From Motilimonas eburnea (GTDB lineage: Bacteria > Pseudomonadota > Gammaproteobacteria > Enterobacterales > CBDFNC01): DNA of 60,244 nt. Location: the NCBI RefSeq assembly GCF_021295345.1, contig NZ_JAIMJB010000024.1:1-60244 (forward strand), read 5' to 3'. Positions 1 through 8,300 of this stretch are shown here, piece by piece. The notes under the pieces were generated by a model, which worked only from the letters and a program-made list of their open reading frames with translations, was not told the DNA's origin and ran no database searches. Position numbers and translations under genes: made by a program. Every line of letters begins with the position of its first letter. Within the stretch, counting starts at the first letter, position 1.

Positions 1-128
1 AGAAAGTAGCCATCATCGCTTGTATCAGGAAGATGGTTGTCACGCTCAATTCGATGCTCAGAGACGGTGTTATGTGGGAAGCGCCAAAAGTTTAAAAATA
101 ACTATTGACGCCATAGTCTCTTGTTATA
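1..128 (+). mobile_element. Right end of an IS110/IS1111-family insertion sequence, inserted in an integron attC
   Basis: The window opens inside an insertion sequence. Positions 3-95 encode the last 30 residues of an IS110-family transposase. About 25-35 bp of non-coding end follow, and the sequence then continues as the attC start of the neighbouring cassette (GTTATAC at 123-129). The short segment around 105-120 (ATTGACGCCATAGTCTC) is in the place expected for the subterminal repeat of an IS1111-type element. IS1111-attC elements are known to insert in attC sites with a fixed position and orientation, which fits this junction. The left end lies outside the window, so the exact boundary and target site are inferred. 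Confidence 0.6.
3..95 (+). CDS. IS110/IS1111-family transposase, C-terminal fragment (cut by window edge)
   Basis: The frame reads KVAIIACIRKMVVTLNSMLR and ends ten residues later in EAPKV and a TAA stop at 93-95. The pattern K-V-A-x-x-A-x-x-R-K-x-x-x-x-L-N-x-M-x-R-D is the usual C-terminus of IS110/IS1111 (DEDD) transposases, the Transposase_20 region, which in this family carries the serine-containing recombinase half. Only the last 30 residues are inside the window. The family call rests on this tail alone, and whether the full element is intact cannot be seen. It stands next to an integron attC, the known target of the IS1111-attC subgroup. Confidence 0.65.
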   Translation, partial: KVAIIACIRKMVVTLNSMLRDGVMWEAPKV

Positions 129-138
129 CGTTGCTTCC

Positions 139-444
139 TTACCCGAGCACTGGTCTAAAAAAGCTACGTTCATAGCTAATAATGCAGTCTACTTTATCTG
201 CAAATTCAAAAGCTTCAATACACTCAGGATCATTTAAAGATTTAACACGATACTCTTCATATGCTGATAAGCTTTCAAATGTGAACAAAGCTAGAGCTAT
301 ATTATTCGCACCTTCTGACGGTAGGAAATAGCCATTGTGTTGACCACCGAACTTCTCAACAAGTGGAATCCACATTCTTGCGTATTCTTCAAATTCTTTG
401 ACCTTTTTCGGGTCAATCACGTACCTGACATAGCAAGTAATCAT
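139..444 (-). CDS. NIPSNAP-family cassette protein
   Basis: This 101-residue protein resembles the NIPSNAP family, which are small ferredoxin-like alpha/beta barrel proteins of mostly unknown biochemical role. It starts MITCYVRYVIDP, has the family-like K-V-x-E-F-E-x-Y-A stretch at about residues 14-22, a central F-G-G-x-x-x-G-Y segment, and ends S-Y-E-R-S-F-F-R. It has no signal peptide or membrane segment, so it is probably cytosolic. It sits alone between an attC at 485-562 and the IS-interrupted attC at about 95-135, reading leftwards like its neighbours, which marks it as an integron gene cassette. No promoter is visible in the cassette. Confidence 0.75.
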   Translation of the reverse strand: MITCYVRYVIDPKKVKEFEEYARMWIPLVEKFGGQHNGYFLPSEGANNIALALFTFESLSAYEEYRVKSLNDPECIEAFEFADKVDCIISYERSFFRPVLG

Positions 445-484
445 AAGCTTTAAATCCTTCTAATTGCTTAATTTTATGCGCAAC

Positions 485-562
485 GTATAACGCCACCCAG
501 CAGCGGCCGACTGAAAGGAGGTCCAGCCAGCTTGCTGGCGTTGCTGCCTGGGATTGTTATGG
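485..562 (-). repeat. Integron attC site A (78 bp)
   Basis: The site lies between two same-strand cassette genes. On the minus strand it opens with CATAACAATCCCAGG and closes with GGCGTTATAC, so the degenerate core boxes (ATAAC and GTTAT) sit at the two ends. The outer arms pair as CCCAG-CAGC with GCTGCCTGGG, leaving one unpaired G. That is the extrahelical base typical of folded attC hairpins. The centre contains the palindrome CCAGCCAGCTTGCTGG. It is nearly identical to the site at 1044-1121, with about five differences in the outer part. Confidence 0.85.
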
Positions 563-564
563 CC

Positions 565-1047
565 TTACTCTCTAAGCTGTGATAAAAATGAATCAAAACT
601 ATCCGCTAACAACGTGCAATTTTCGAAGCTTTCCTGTTCTAGCTCAAAATGCTGAGACCACCAATATATTTTTCCTCGATACTCACCGCTAATACCAATG
701 CAAAGTTGATTGCCACATGTTGAGCCTATGGCTATTAGTTGTTTAGGAATCCTTTCTGAAGTAGAGAAGCACCTATAATTCCAGATGAGATTGCTAGGCT
801 CGTCATCAGGCTCATGTAAACCGTAAAAAGCTTCAACTTGATCATTAGTTTTCATGTTATTTGTTTCAGGCAAATATCCAATAGCAAAACCACATGGCTC
901 AACCATGCACCAATCGTTTTCAATCAGAAATGCTCTATAGCTATCTGGCAGCCTACAGCCAAGAAGGCTTTCAATATTCCCCAAACGATCGCTAGTTGGT
1001 TTGTATTCTTCGTTTAACTTGGTTACTTTCATATTATTGGTAGCCAT
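565..1047 (-). CDS. SMI1/KNR4 (SUKH) family cassette protein
   Basis: A SUKH-superfamily protein. The L-G-x-x-L-P-x-x-Y-R-x-F-L pattern, here GCRLPDSYRAFLIENDW, is the hallmark N-terminal motif of SMI1/KNR4 proteins. Many bacterial members are immunity proteins against nuclease or other polymorphic toxins, but no toxin gene is visible next to this one. The open frame continues upstream to 1143, but the extra residues are only a translation of the attC site. I therefore start at ATG 1047, where the ATG overlaps the attC end (GTTATGG), or alternatively at ATG 1032. The product is about 160 or 155 residues. It is soluble, with no signal peptide. The stop lies three bases from attC site A, the compact layout of a gene cassette. 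Confidence 0.75.
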   Translation of the reverse strand: MATNNMKVTKLNEEYKPTSDRLGNIESLLGCRLPDSYRAFLIENDWCMVEPCGFAIGYLPETNNMKTNDQVEAFYGLHEPDDEPSNLIWNYRCFSTSERIPKQLIAIGSTCGNQLCIGISGEYRGKIYWWSQHFELEQESFENCTLLADSFDSFLSQLRE

Positions 1048-1121
1048 AACGCCCGCCAGCAGCGGCCGAGTGTAACGAGGTCCAGCCAGCTTGCTGGCGT
1101 TGCTGCCTGGGATTGTTAAGT
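1044..1121 (-). repeat. Integron attC site B (78 bp)
   Basis: The site has the same length and almost the same sequence as the one at 485-562. It begins on the minus strand with ACTTAAC, a perfect RYYYAAC core, and ends GGCGTTATGG. From the CAGCAGCGGCCGA stretch to the GATTGTTA end the two copies are almost base-for-base equal. Such near-identity between attC sites is usual inside one chromosomal integron and argues that these cassettes belong to one array. Confidence 0.85.
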
Positions 1122-1124
1122 TTT

Positions 1125-1520
1125 TTACCAAAACTTCCACCAAGGTTTTGAAGGAAGGTATTTCTTTGCGTCCTTTTCTACAAGCTGAGCCGACACAAAA
1201 TAGTCCACGACGTACTTATTGAAGAGCGCTCTATCTTGTTCTCGGAAGCAGATGCTATAAGCCTTTGACTCTGCAGAGGGGGCTTTAATGGCATCTAGTA
1301 AGATTGTAGAGAAGTCATTAGATAACTGATCTTGAACTAAATGAATGATTAGCTCTTTAGTGCCCCAGTCCTCTGCCTCAAGATATTGGTTTGTAAGATG
1401 CTCAGCGAACTGCGGTGATACGTAGTCACGCAAAGCCTCAACGCCATCAAAACTCCTACTTGAGAGTGCATACTCGAGCTCAGTGAAAAACTCTTTTGGT
1501 GTGACTTCGATAGTTTGCAC
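1125..1520 (-). CDS. Unknown integron cassette protein
   Basis: I do not recognise this 131-residue protein. It is acidic and mostly helical in character, with no membrane segment or signal peptide, and ends in an aromatic-rich tail KPWWKFW. The middle contains E-D-W-G-T-K-E-L-I-I-H-L-V-Q, which could be a helical-repeat stretch, but that is only an impression. The stop lies four bases from attC site B, and GTTAAGT, a perfect core-box match, lies about 20 bases upstream of the start, so both cassette boundaries can be placed. Start ATG 1520 is supported by AAGGA about eight bases upstream. Confidence 0.6.
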   Translation of the reverse strand: MQTIEVTPKEFFTELEYALSSRSFDGVEALRDYVSPQFAEHLTNQYLEAEDWGTKELIIHLVQDQLSNDFSTILLDAIKAPSAESKAYSICFREQDRALFNKYVVDYFVSAQLVEKDAKKYLPSKPWWKFW

Positions 1521-1535
1521 AATGTTCCTTGAAAC

Positions 1536-1610
1536 TTAACAGTGTTTTACCCACTTTTCGTGATATGCCATCGCACCACGACTAAGGCAAGCGCCAAAAA
1601 GCAATTAGTT
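1536..1610 (-). other. Candidate cassette boundary: attI-like or degenerate attC site
   Basis: On the minus strand this stretch ends AAAACACTGTTAAGT, close in form to the end of attI sites (AAAACAAAGTTAG-like), and begins near GATAACTAATTG about 75 bases earlier. It could be an attI next to the first cassette or a divergent attC. The arms do not pair convincingly when read by eye, and no integrase gene follows to the right. Confidence 0.3.
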
Positions 1611-1816
1611 ATCAAACATATAACCACCGAGCCATCTTTAACATAAGCCAAAATGTCAGATTACCGAGATCATTTTGGCCCCAGTAATGCTGGGGCTAGA
1701 ACTTTTTAGTAATTATATATCAGTTAGTTAACCCATTGCTGTGAGCAAAGCGATAGTCTCGCTATTTATTGTTACATCTAACACTCTCAAGTTGTTACAG
1801 GTCAAGGGATGCAGTC

Positions 1817-1888
1817 GTAGGAGCGCAATTTATTGCGCGAAACAGCGTGTTATCTGTTAGATGTTCGCGATATAAATATCGCTCTTAC
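1817..1888. repeat. BIME-like pair of inverted REP palindromes
   Basis: The first unit, 1817-1841, reads GTAGGAGCGC-AATTTATT-GCGCGAA. The second, 1864-1888, is an inverted version: TTCGCGATA-TAAA-TATCGCTCTTAC. Both match the general plan of REP sequences (TAGGAGCG, palindrome, CGCGAA), and the two face each other across 22 bases, the arrangement called a BIME. A decayed pair of the same design lies at 12324-12383. No RAYT transposase is in the window. Confidence 0.6.
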
Positions 1889-1910
1889 CCGTGGGCTATT
1901 GCCTCGGATC

Positions 1911-1937
1911 AAAAACGGCCCTTTATATAGGGCCGTT
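1911..1937 (-). terminator. Rho-independent terminator of the MFS gene
   Basis: The 8-bp stem AACGGCCC/GGGCCGTT has an 8-base loop and is followed on the minus strand by TTTTT. It lies about 35 bases after the MFS stop codon. Confidence 0.85.
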
Positions 1938-1970
1938 GGGTCATGTGCGTTGAGTGATCACACAGCTAGA

Positions 1971-3215
1971 TTAAGCCGTTGCGGCCGCCATGCTGGCGCG
2001 GGTTTTGGTGATGTAAGATTTCATTAAAACCGACACCGCCAAGGCCACAATAAAGGCTGCGCTAAAGATGTAGAGGGTTAGCTCGTAGCTGCCTGTCACA
2101 GAGCGCAGGTAAGCGGCGATTTGTGGGCCCACTAAGCCGGCAAATGCCCATGCGGTTAGGATGTAACCGTGGATAGCGCCTAGCTGTTTGGTACCAAATA
2201 AGTCACCGATAAAGGCCGGTAGGGTGGCAAAACCGCCGCCGTAACAGGTCATGATGGTAAATAGTACTACTTGGAACAAGATCACGCTGGTGATGTTAGG
2301 TAGCATCAAGAACAGGGCAATTTGCAACACAAAGAAGGCAATGTAAGTGTTTGGACGCCCTAAGGTGTCAGAGAAGGTAGCCCAAGCGAGACGGCCAATA
2401 CCGTTAAATACCGCCATTAAACCGACTACGGCAGCCGCTTCCGATGGCGTTAAGCCGATGGTTTCTTGTGCCAGTGGAGAAGCCGAGTAAATGACGCCGA
2501 TACCACAAGCGATGTTGATAAACATCATCACCCATAGCCAGTAGAAAGGCGCGGTTTTAATCGCTTCATTGGCACTTTGCTGGCTTAAGTCTTGGGTGAC
2601 TTTTTTCGCGCCAGATGCCACGGCTTCTTTCATGCCAGCTGGCATCCAACCTTCTGGTGGGCGCTCAAGATACAATGCTGATAGGTACATGATGATCATG
2701 TAAGCAATACCAGAGACAAAGAAGGTGGTTGAAATAGAGTAGTTATCCATTAAATAACCAAACACGGGGCCGCCGATCATGGCGCCAAAACCAAAGCCCA
2801 TAATAGCAAGACCGGTGGCAAAGCCGCGGCGATCGGGGAACCATTTAACCAAGGTGGATACCGGCGTAATGTAACCCACACCCAGACCAATACCGCCTAA
2901 TACGCCGTAGCCTAGCCAGAGTAAGTAAATGTTGCCGATGTAAGTGCCAAGGCCTGCAACTAATAATCCTGTGCCCCAAAAGGTGGCGGCAATTAAGCCG
3001 GCTTTGCGAGGGCCATGGCGCTCAACAAAGTGGCCCATGATGGCGGCCGACAAGCCAAGGAAGAAAATCGCCAAGCTAAAGGTGCTGGCAACGGCTGATT
3101 TGTCCCAACCAAAGGTTTGTTCAAGTGGCAGGTTAAATACGCTCCATGCGTATACTGAGCCTATCGAGCCGTGGATCCCCACAGCCGATGCGGCAATAAG
3201 CCAACGGTTTTTCAT
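1971..3215 (-). CDS. OFA-family MFS transporter (OxlT/YhjX-like)
   Basis: A 414-residue inner-membrane secondary transporter with 12 predicted helices. It carries the major-facilitator loop 2-3 motif GHFVERHGPRKAG at residues 61-73 and, at about 184-193, the ERPPEGWMPA segment in the central loop, which is the signature of the oxalate:formate antiporter (OFA) group. E. coli YhjX, a pyruvate-responsive member, is the nearest well-known relative. The substrate is probably a small carboxylate such as pyruvate, lactate, oxalate or formate, but it cannot be read from sequence. It is a single gene with its own terminator at 1911-1937. The start codon 3215 is preceded by AAGGGAA at a good distance. 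No regulator of the YpdAB/BtsSR type is adjacent. Confidence 0.85.
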   Translation of the reverse strand: MKNRWLIAASAVGIHGSIGSVYAWSVFNLPLEQTFGWDKSAVASTFSLAIFFLGLSAAIMGHFVERHGPRKAGLIAATFWGTGLLVAGLGTYIGNIYLLWLGYGVLGGIGLGVGYITPVSTLVKWFPDRRGFATGLAIMGFGFGAMIGGPVFGYLMDNYSISTTFFVSGIAYMIIMYLSALYLERPPEGWMPAGMKEAVASGAKKVTQDLSQQSANEAIKTAPFYWLWVMMFINIACGIGVIYSASPLAQETIGLTPSEAAAVVGLMAVFNGIGRLAWATFSDTLGRPNTYIAFFVLQIALFLMLPNITSVILFQVVLFTIMTCYGGGFATLPAFIGDLFGTKQLGAIHGYILTAWAFAGLVGPQIAAYLRSVTGSYELTLYIFSAAFIVALAVSVLMKSYITKTRASMAAATA

Positions 3216-3886
3216 GTTAAGTTCCCTTTTATAGATAAAAATAGCGTTCGTTTTTTATTGATTTAGTTGGCAAAGGAGCAATTAGCCTGATACCAGCCTG
3301 ACTTGATTGCTACGGCTATTGCTGTAGTTTTAGCTTTAGCCATTGCATTCGCTATTCGCGGCGTCCTTTGCCTCTTTTGATCGCAATGTAGCTTCGGGGA
3401 GAGGGTTAATAATTGATTCGTATCAAGCAGGCATAGCAGTATAAAAAAACATTATAAATCTGTTACAAAAGTGTGTAATTTTTGATTAAATTTTGCCTTC
3501 GGTTTTTATATTTATGGTCTATCGGTAATTCCTTTGTCTCTTGAATTTATGAGTTTTTTAATATCTTGATGAGGCTGTAAATAACAGGTGTTGTACCGAT
3601 ATTTCTTTATCCTGATACACCTTTGTTGTTGATTTTACAATGTATTCACAAGTCAACATCATGATGATCCACCCTTAATACGCTAAGGTGATGGGCCTAT
3701 GACGCCTTACCCACGGCTTTACCTGTCACCTTTCTATGGCGTTCACTGTTTCCGGAACTGAGCGGCTATAAAGCGCGCGTTATTTTTTGCAATCAAGTTA
3801 ACGATATGGGTAATTTTGCTAAAGGTGAGGTTGCGATGTCGCCCTTGGCCAGAGAAAATAACCGCCTTAACATAAAGGAAGTGGTT
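3216..3886. other. 670-bp intergenic region upstream of the MFS and beta-lactamase genes
   Basis: This divergent region must hold promoters for the transporter (minus) and the beta-lactamase (plus). It is AT-rich around 3420-3600. I see an imperfect inverted repeat AGGTGT...ACACCT at about 3588-3625 and the short palindrome CATCATGATG near 3658, but no known operator. Reading frames here are not convincing as genes. The open frame 3806-3886 just upstream of the beta-lactamase is a leftward extension of that gene. Confidence 0.45.
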
Positions 3887-4774
3887 ATGATTAAAGGAAT
3901 TAAAACCCGTTTTATACTTGGGTTATTGTTGCTGTGTGGTAGCAGCCATGCATGGGCGTTTGAAGATAAACTAAACCAAGAGATCCAAGCGATTGAAACG
4001 CGCGTGAATGCCCGCATTGGCATGGCGACCTTTCAGGGCGAGATAGGCAGGTTGTGGCAGTATCGCGGCGATGAACGCTTTCCGATTATGAGCACCTTTA
4101 AAACCTTAGTGTGCGCTCGAATGCTAGGTCAAATTGAAACGGGCGGCTTAGACGCCAATGCCAGTACCCTTATTCAAGCTGATATGTTAGTGCCTTGGTC
4201 GCCGGTAACAGAAAAAAATATCGGCCGCAAAATGACGGTGATGCAGGCCTGTGAAGCCACCATGTTGACCAGTGATAATACCGCTGTGAACTTAGTGTTA
4301 GAGCATTTGGGTGGTCAGCGCTCGGTGATGCGCTTTATCCGGTTAATGGGAGATATGACCACGCGCTTGGTAAGTATCGAGCCCGAAATCAATGATGCTT
4401 CACCTGATGGTGAGCGTGACACTACCACGCCAGTCGCCATGGTTCATACCTTAAATCAACTGTTTACCGGCCCCCATATTAGTAATGACGCCAAGGCTCA
4501 GTTAAAGCAATGGATGATGGACAATACTGTGTCAGCGCCTTTGATCCGCTCGGTAATACCGACGGGTTGGCAGATTGCCGATCGCAGCGGAGCTGGCAGT
4601 TATGGCTCGCGCGGCGTCACCGCCTTGTTATGGCAAGGTGAGCAAACGCCGACTTTTGTCAGCATTTATCTCACTAATAGCGAGCTCAGTTTAGAAGAGC
4701 GTAATAAGGTGATAGCCGAGCTGGCGAGCTTGTTGTTTAAGTACCCAGAAACCTTAGTGACGCCGCTTAATTAA
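3887..4774 (+). CDS. bla: Class A beta-lactamase, CARB/RTG-like
   Basis: A 295-residue periplasmic serine beta-lactamase. ATG 3887 is chosen because AAGGAA lies six bases upstream and the first 24 residues form a signal peptide ending AWA. All class A elements are visible: S69-T-F-K72 (nucleophile and lysine), S129-D-N131, E165-P-E-I-N169 in the omega loop, and the third triad as R233-S-G instead of KTG. Arginine here, together with the cysteine pair C76/C122, is typical of carbenicillin-hydrolysing CARB (PSE) and RTG enzymes, and the overall text (ARIG, RFP--STFK, RDTTTP, IADRSGAG) matches that group. It hydrolyses penicillins, probably including carboxypenicillins. No ampR-type regulator, IS or attC is adjacent, so it looks like a resident chromosomal gene. 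Confidence 0.9.
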   Translation: MIKGIKTRFILGLLLLCGSSHAWAFEDKLNQEIQAIETRVNARIGMATFQGEIGRLWQYRGDERFPIMSTFKTLVCARMLGQIETGGLDANASTLIQADMLVPWSPVTEKNIGRKMTVMQACEATMLTSDNTAVNLVLEHLGGQRSVMRFIRLMGDMTTRLVSIEPEINDASPDGERDTTTPVAMVHTLNQLFTGPHISNDAKAQLKQWMMDNTVSAPLIRSVIPTGWQIADRSGAGSYGSRGVTALLWQGEQTPTFVSIYLTNSELSLEERNKVIAELASLLFKYPETLVTPLN

Positions 4775-4893
4775 AGGCGAAACTAAAGGTGCACTAACCG
4801 GTTTTTTGCCTGTGGATAATGGCAGGGCGATGATCGTTTCGCCTTGCTTGCTCGTTTACTGTCAAACTTGCCCCATTGAGAGTAACAGCGTAC

Positions 4894-5361
4894 ATGTCAA
4901 GATTATCAACTTCATCCCATCACATCACCTTAGGCTACCTTGGCTTAGTGCCTTTTTTATTGTTTACCGGTGGCTATTTTATTGCTGAAACAGATTGGCT
5001 GCTGCAAGCTTTTATTTTTTATAGCATTAGTATAGTAAGCTTTGTTGCAGGATCGATGTGGCAACCCAGTACTCACCCTCAATCAAGTCAAGATAGCACC
5101 CAGCAAGAGCAAACCCAAGGCCAAGCTTGGCTAGTGGTGCTGGTGACCTTAGCCATGCCGGTATTGGTGTTCGCCCCAACTTGGGCACAGCTGGCTTATC
5201 TCGCTGCTGCTTATGTATGGCTGTTAGTGTTAGAACGAAGCTTGCTATCATGGCAAAGTTTGTCAGCTGATTATCAAAAAATGCGCGGTAAAATTACCGC
5301 CGTGGTTTTAGTTTGCCACCTATTTATGCTTGCCCTTGTTGCTCACATTCCCGTTTCTTAA
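4894..5361 (+). CDS. DUF3429-family membrane protein
   Basis: A 155-residue inner-membrane protein with about four or five hydrophobic helices. The opening S-S-H-H-I-T-L-G-Y-L-G-L-V-P-F segment followed by F-Y-S-I-S-I-V-S-F-V-A-G-S-M-W matches DUF3429 proteins, whose function is unknown. ATG 4894 is preferred over the TTG at 4876. Its stop codon overlaps, tail to tail, the stop codon of the RND permease on the other strand (TAA at 5359-5361 against 5358-5360), so no terminator can fit between them. Confidence 0.75.
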   Translation: MSRLSTSSHHITLGYLGLVPFLLFTGGYFIAETDWLLQAFIFYSISIVSFVAGSMWQPSTHPQSSQDSTQQEQTQGQAWLVVLVTLAMPVLVFAPTWAQLAYLAAAYVWLLVLERSLLSWQSLSADYQKMRGKITAVVLVCHLFMLALVAHIPVS

Positions 5362-8300
5362 CGTACTTTTTGATTGCCATACACGCTGTAATACAAGATA
5401 GGGATCACCACTAAGGTCAGCAGGGACGAGATAAAAATCCCGAAAATCAAGCTGATGGCTAAGCCATTAAATATCGGATCGTCCAAGATAAATAACGCAC
5501 CTATCATGGCGGCCAGCGCGGTGAGTAAAATGGGTTTAGCCCTGACCGCACCTGACTCAATTACGGCTTGCTCTAGGGGCATGCCATTGGCGCTTTGCTG
5601 CTGAATAAAATCAACCAGCAAAATAGAGTTACGCACGATGATCCCCGCAAGGGCTATCATGCCTATCATGGAAGTGGCGGTAAATTGCGCGCCAAAAAGA
5701 GCATGGCCGGGCAACACGCCAATGATGGTTAAGGGAATGGGCGCCATGATCACCAGTGGTACGCTATAGGATTTAAACTGCGCGACCACCAGCAGATAAA
5801 TCAAAATCATGCCCACGGCATAGGCGATGCCCATATCGCGAAAGGTTTCATAGGTAATTTTCCATTCGCCATCCCATAAAATGCTCATGTCAGCAAAGCC
5901 GTCGGGCGTGCTGATAAAGTGCTGCGAGGGCGGCGCGGCTTGTTTATCTAGCTGACTAGACACATCAAACATGCCATACAAGGGGCTGTCTAGCTCGCCC
6001 GCCATATCGGCCACCACCATGATCATAGGCTGCATGTTTTTATGCACTATGGTGGAATCTATGTGTCCCTTAACCACAATGACGAGTTCGCTTAAGGCAA
6101 CCATTTGGCCTGTTTGCGTAGGCACCTGTAGCTGCAAAGCGTCTTGTAGATCCAGCTTATTGGCTTCGGTTAGTTGTAAGCGAATGGGCACTGGGCGTTT
6201 TTGATTGGGTAAATGCAAGGTAGCCACATCTTGCCCTGCCAATGCGGCGCTTAATGTCGACACGATGGTTTGCGGCGATACGCCAAGCAAGCTGGCTTTT
6301 TCGCGATCGATAACGACTTGCCATTGGCTTTGGGCGGCGGGCAATTCGATGTCGATATCCACTAAATCAGGTGTTTTGGTAAAGATGGCTAACACTTGCT
6401 GCGCCCCTTGCTCTCGCGCCTGTTGGCTTGGGCCGTAAACCTCGGCCACAATGGGCGACCACACCGGCGGCCCCGGTGGCACTTCGACTACTTTAATATT
6501 GGCATCATAGCCTTGGCCGATTTGTTGTAGCTTTTCTCGCACCGACAGGGCGATTTCATGGCTGCTACGGTCGCGGTGATGCTTATCCACCAGATTAACT
6601 TGAATATCGGAAAGGGCAGGGTTATTGCGTAAATAATAGTGGCGCACTAGGCCGTTAAAATTAATCGGCGCACTGTTGCCGGCATAGAGTTGTAAGTTGA
6701 CCACTTCAGGCACGGTTAACAGGTATTGGCTTAAGGCCGCGCCTAAGCGCTGACTGGTTTCTAAGGTGGCGCCTTCGGGCAAATCTATCATCACCTGAAA
6801 CTCAGATTTATTATCAAAGGGCAGCATTTTTAGCACCACATGCTGAGTTAATGGCAAGGCGATTGAACCTAAAATAAGCAGGGCAATCACTAAGCCAAGT
6901 CCAGCGCGAGCGCGTCTTCCGCCTTGGGGGTTAACAAAGGGCGTCATCATGCGGGTAAAAAAGCGCAAGATCAGGCTCCCTTGTTTGTTTGCGTTAACGT
7001 CTAGGTTTGACTTTGAGTCTGCGTTTGGCTGATGGCGATGAAGTAGATGCCCACTTAACCAAGGTGATAACACAAAGGCCACCAGCAAGGAAATCAGCAT
7101 GCCAAGGCTGGCATTAATGGGGATAGGGCTCATATAGGGCCCCATCAGGCCAGAAACAAAGGCCATGGGCAATAACGCGGCAATCACGGTAAAGGTGGCT
7201 AAAATAGTTGGACCGCCCACTTCATCTACCGCCTTGGGAATAATGGCCAGTAACGGCTTGTTTTCTAAGCTCATGTGACGATGGATGTTTTCAACCACCA
7301 CGATGGCGTCATCGACCAAGATGCCGATAGAAAAGATCAGGGCGAATAACGACACCCGATTGAGGGTAAAGCCCCATGCCCAAGAAGCAAATAAAGTGAG
7401 CGCCAAGGTAACGGTAATGGCGGCGCCCACCACTAAGGCTTCGCGCCAGCCCATGGTGATAATCACTAGTACAATGACCGCGATGGTGGCAAAAATAAGC
7501 TTGCCGATCAGGGTGTTGGATTTATTTTCTGCGGTGACGCCGTAGTTGCGGGTGACCTCATAGTGAATATTGCTCGGCAGTAACACATTTTCTAGCTGAC
7601 TCATGCGCGTTAGAATTTGCTCGGCCACCGCCACCGCATTTTGACCGGGCTGTTTGGCGATGCTCAAGGTCACCGCCGGATAAAGTTGGCCTTGTTCATT
7701 TTCCGTAAAGGCATGCCACACACTTTGGCTAGGCAGCTCTGGTCCCAAGGTTAAGGTGGCCACATCATTTAAGTAAACCGGCGCGCCGTGATGAAGGGCT
7801 ATCACTAATTGGCTTAGCTCTTGTTGTGATTGAAAAAACTGCCCCGTTTGCACCTGAATAATTTGGTTGGCTTGTTGCACGGGTAGGAGGTTTGAACGCT
7901 GATTTCCTTGTCCTAATAGCGCACTGATTTGGCCAATATTAACGCCATAGGCATTCATTTTTTGACTATCAAGACGAATGCTAAGGACCCGTTGCTGATG
8001 GCCGTGAACCGTGACGGTGCGCGTGCCGGGAATGCGTTTGAGCTCGGTTTCTAAGCTGGTGGCGATGTCGCTAAGGTCGGTTAAACGGGTATCGGCATTT
8101 TCTGACCACAAGGTTAGGCTAACAATAGGCACATCATCGATGGCCTTGGGTTTTACCTGCGGCTGGCCAACGCCGGCTTGTTGCGGCAATTTATCTAAAT
8201 TGGCGTAAAGCTGATTATATAAGCCAACAATGGCCTGCTCGCGCGGCACGCCCACCTCAAACACCACAATAAACATGGCGCCGCCACTTTGAGAAAAGGA

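Larger units (their letters stand above)
1521..1970. other. 450-bp gap between the cassette array and the MFS gene
   Basis: No coding frame here looks real. The stretch holds the candidate cassette boundary (1536-1610), a short hairpin GCCCCAG-TAATG-CTGGGGC near 1679-1697 that may act as a weak terminator, a REP pair at 1817-1888, and the transporter terminator at 1911-1937. An integron integrase would be expected here if the array were complete, and none is present. Confidence 0.6.

Noticed and set aside
1833-2027. A plus-strand frame near the transporter terminator
   Set aside because: It runs through the REP repeat and the terminator hairpin, which are non-coding.
2944-3234. A plus-strand frame inside the MFS transporter
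   Set aside because: It is antisense to a well-conserved gene and has no family features.
4806-4988. A 60-residue plus-strand frame before the DUF3429 gene
   Set aside because: It overlaps the DUF3429 start in another frame and has no recognisable domain.
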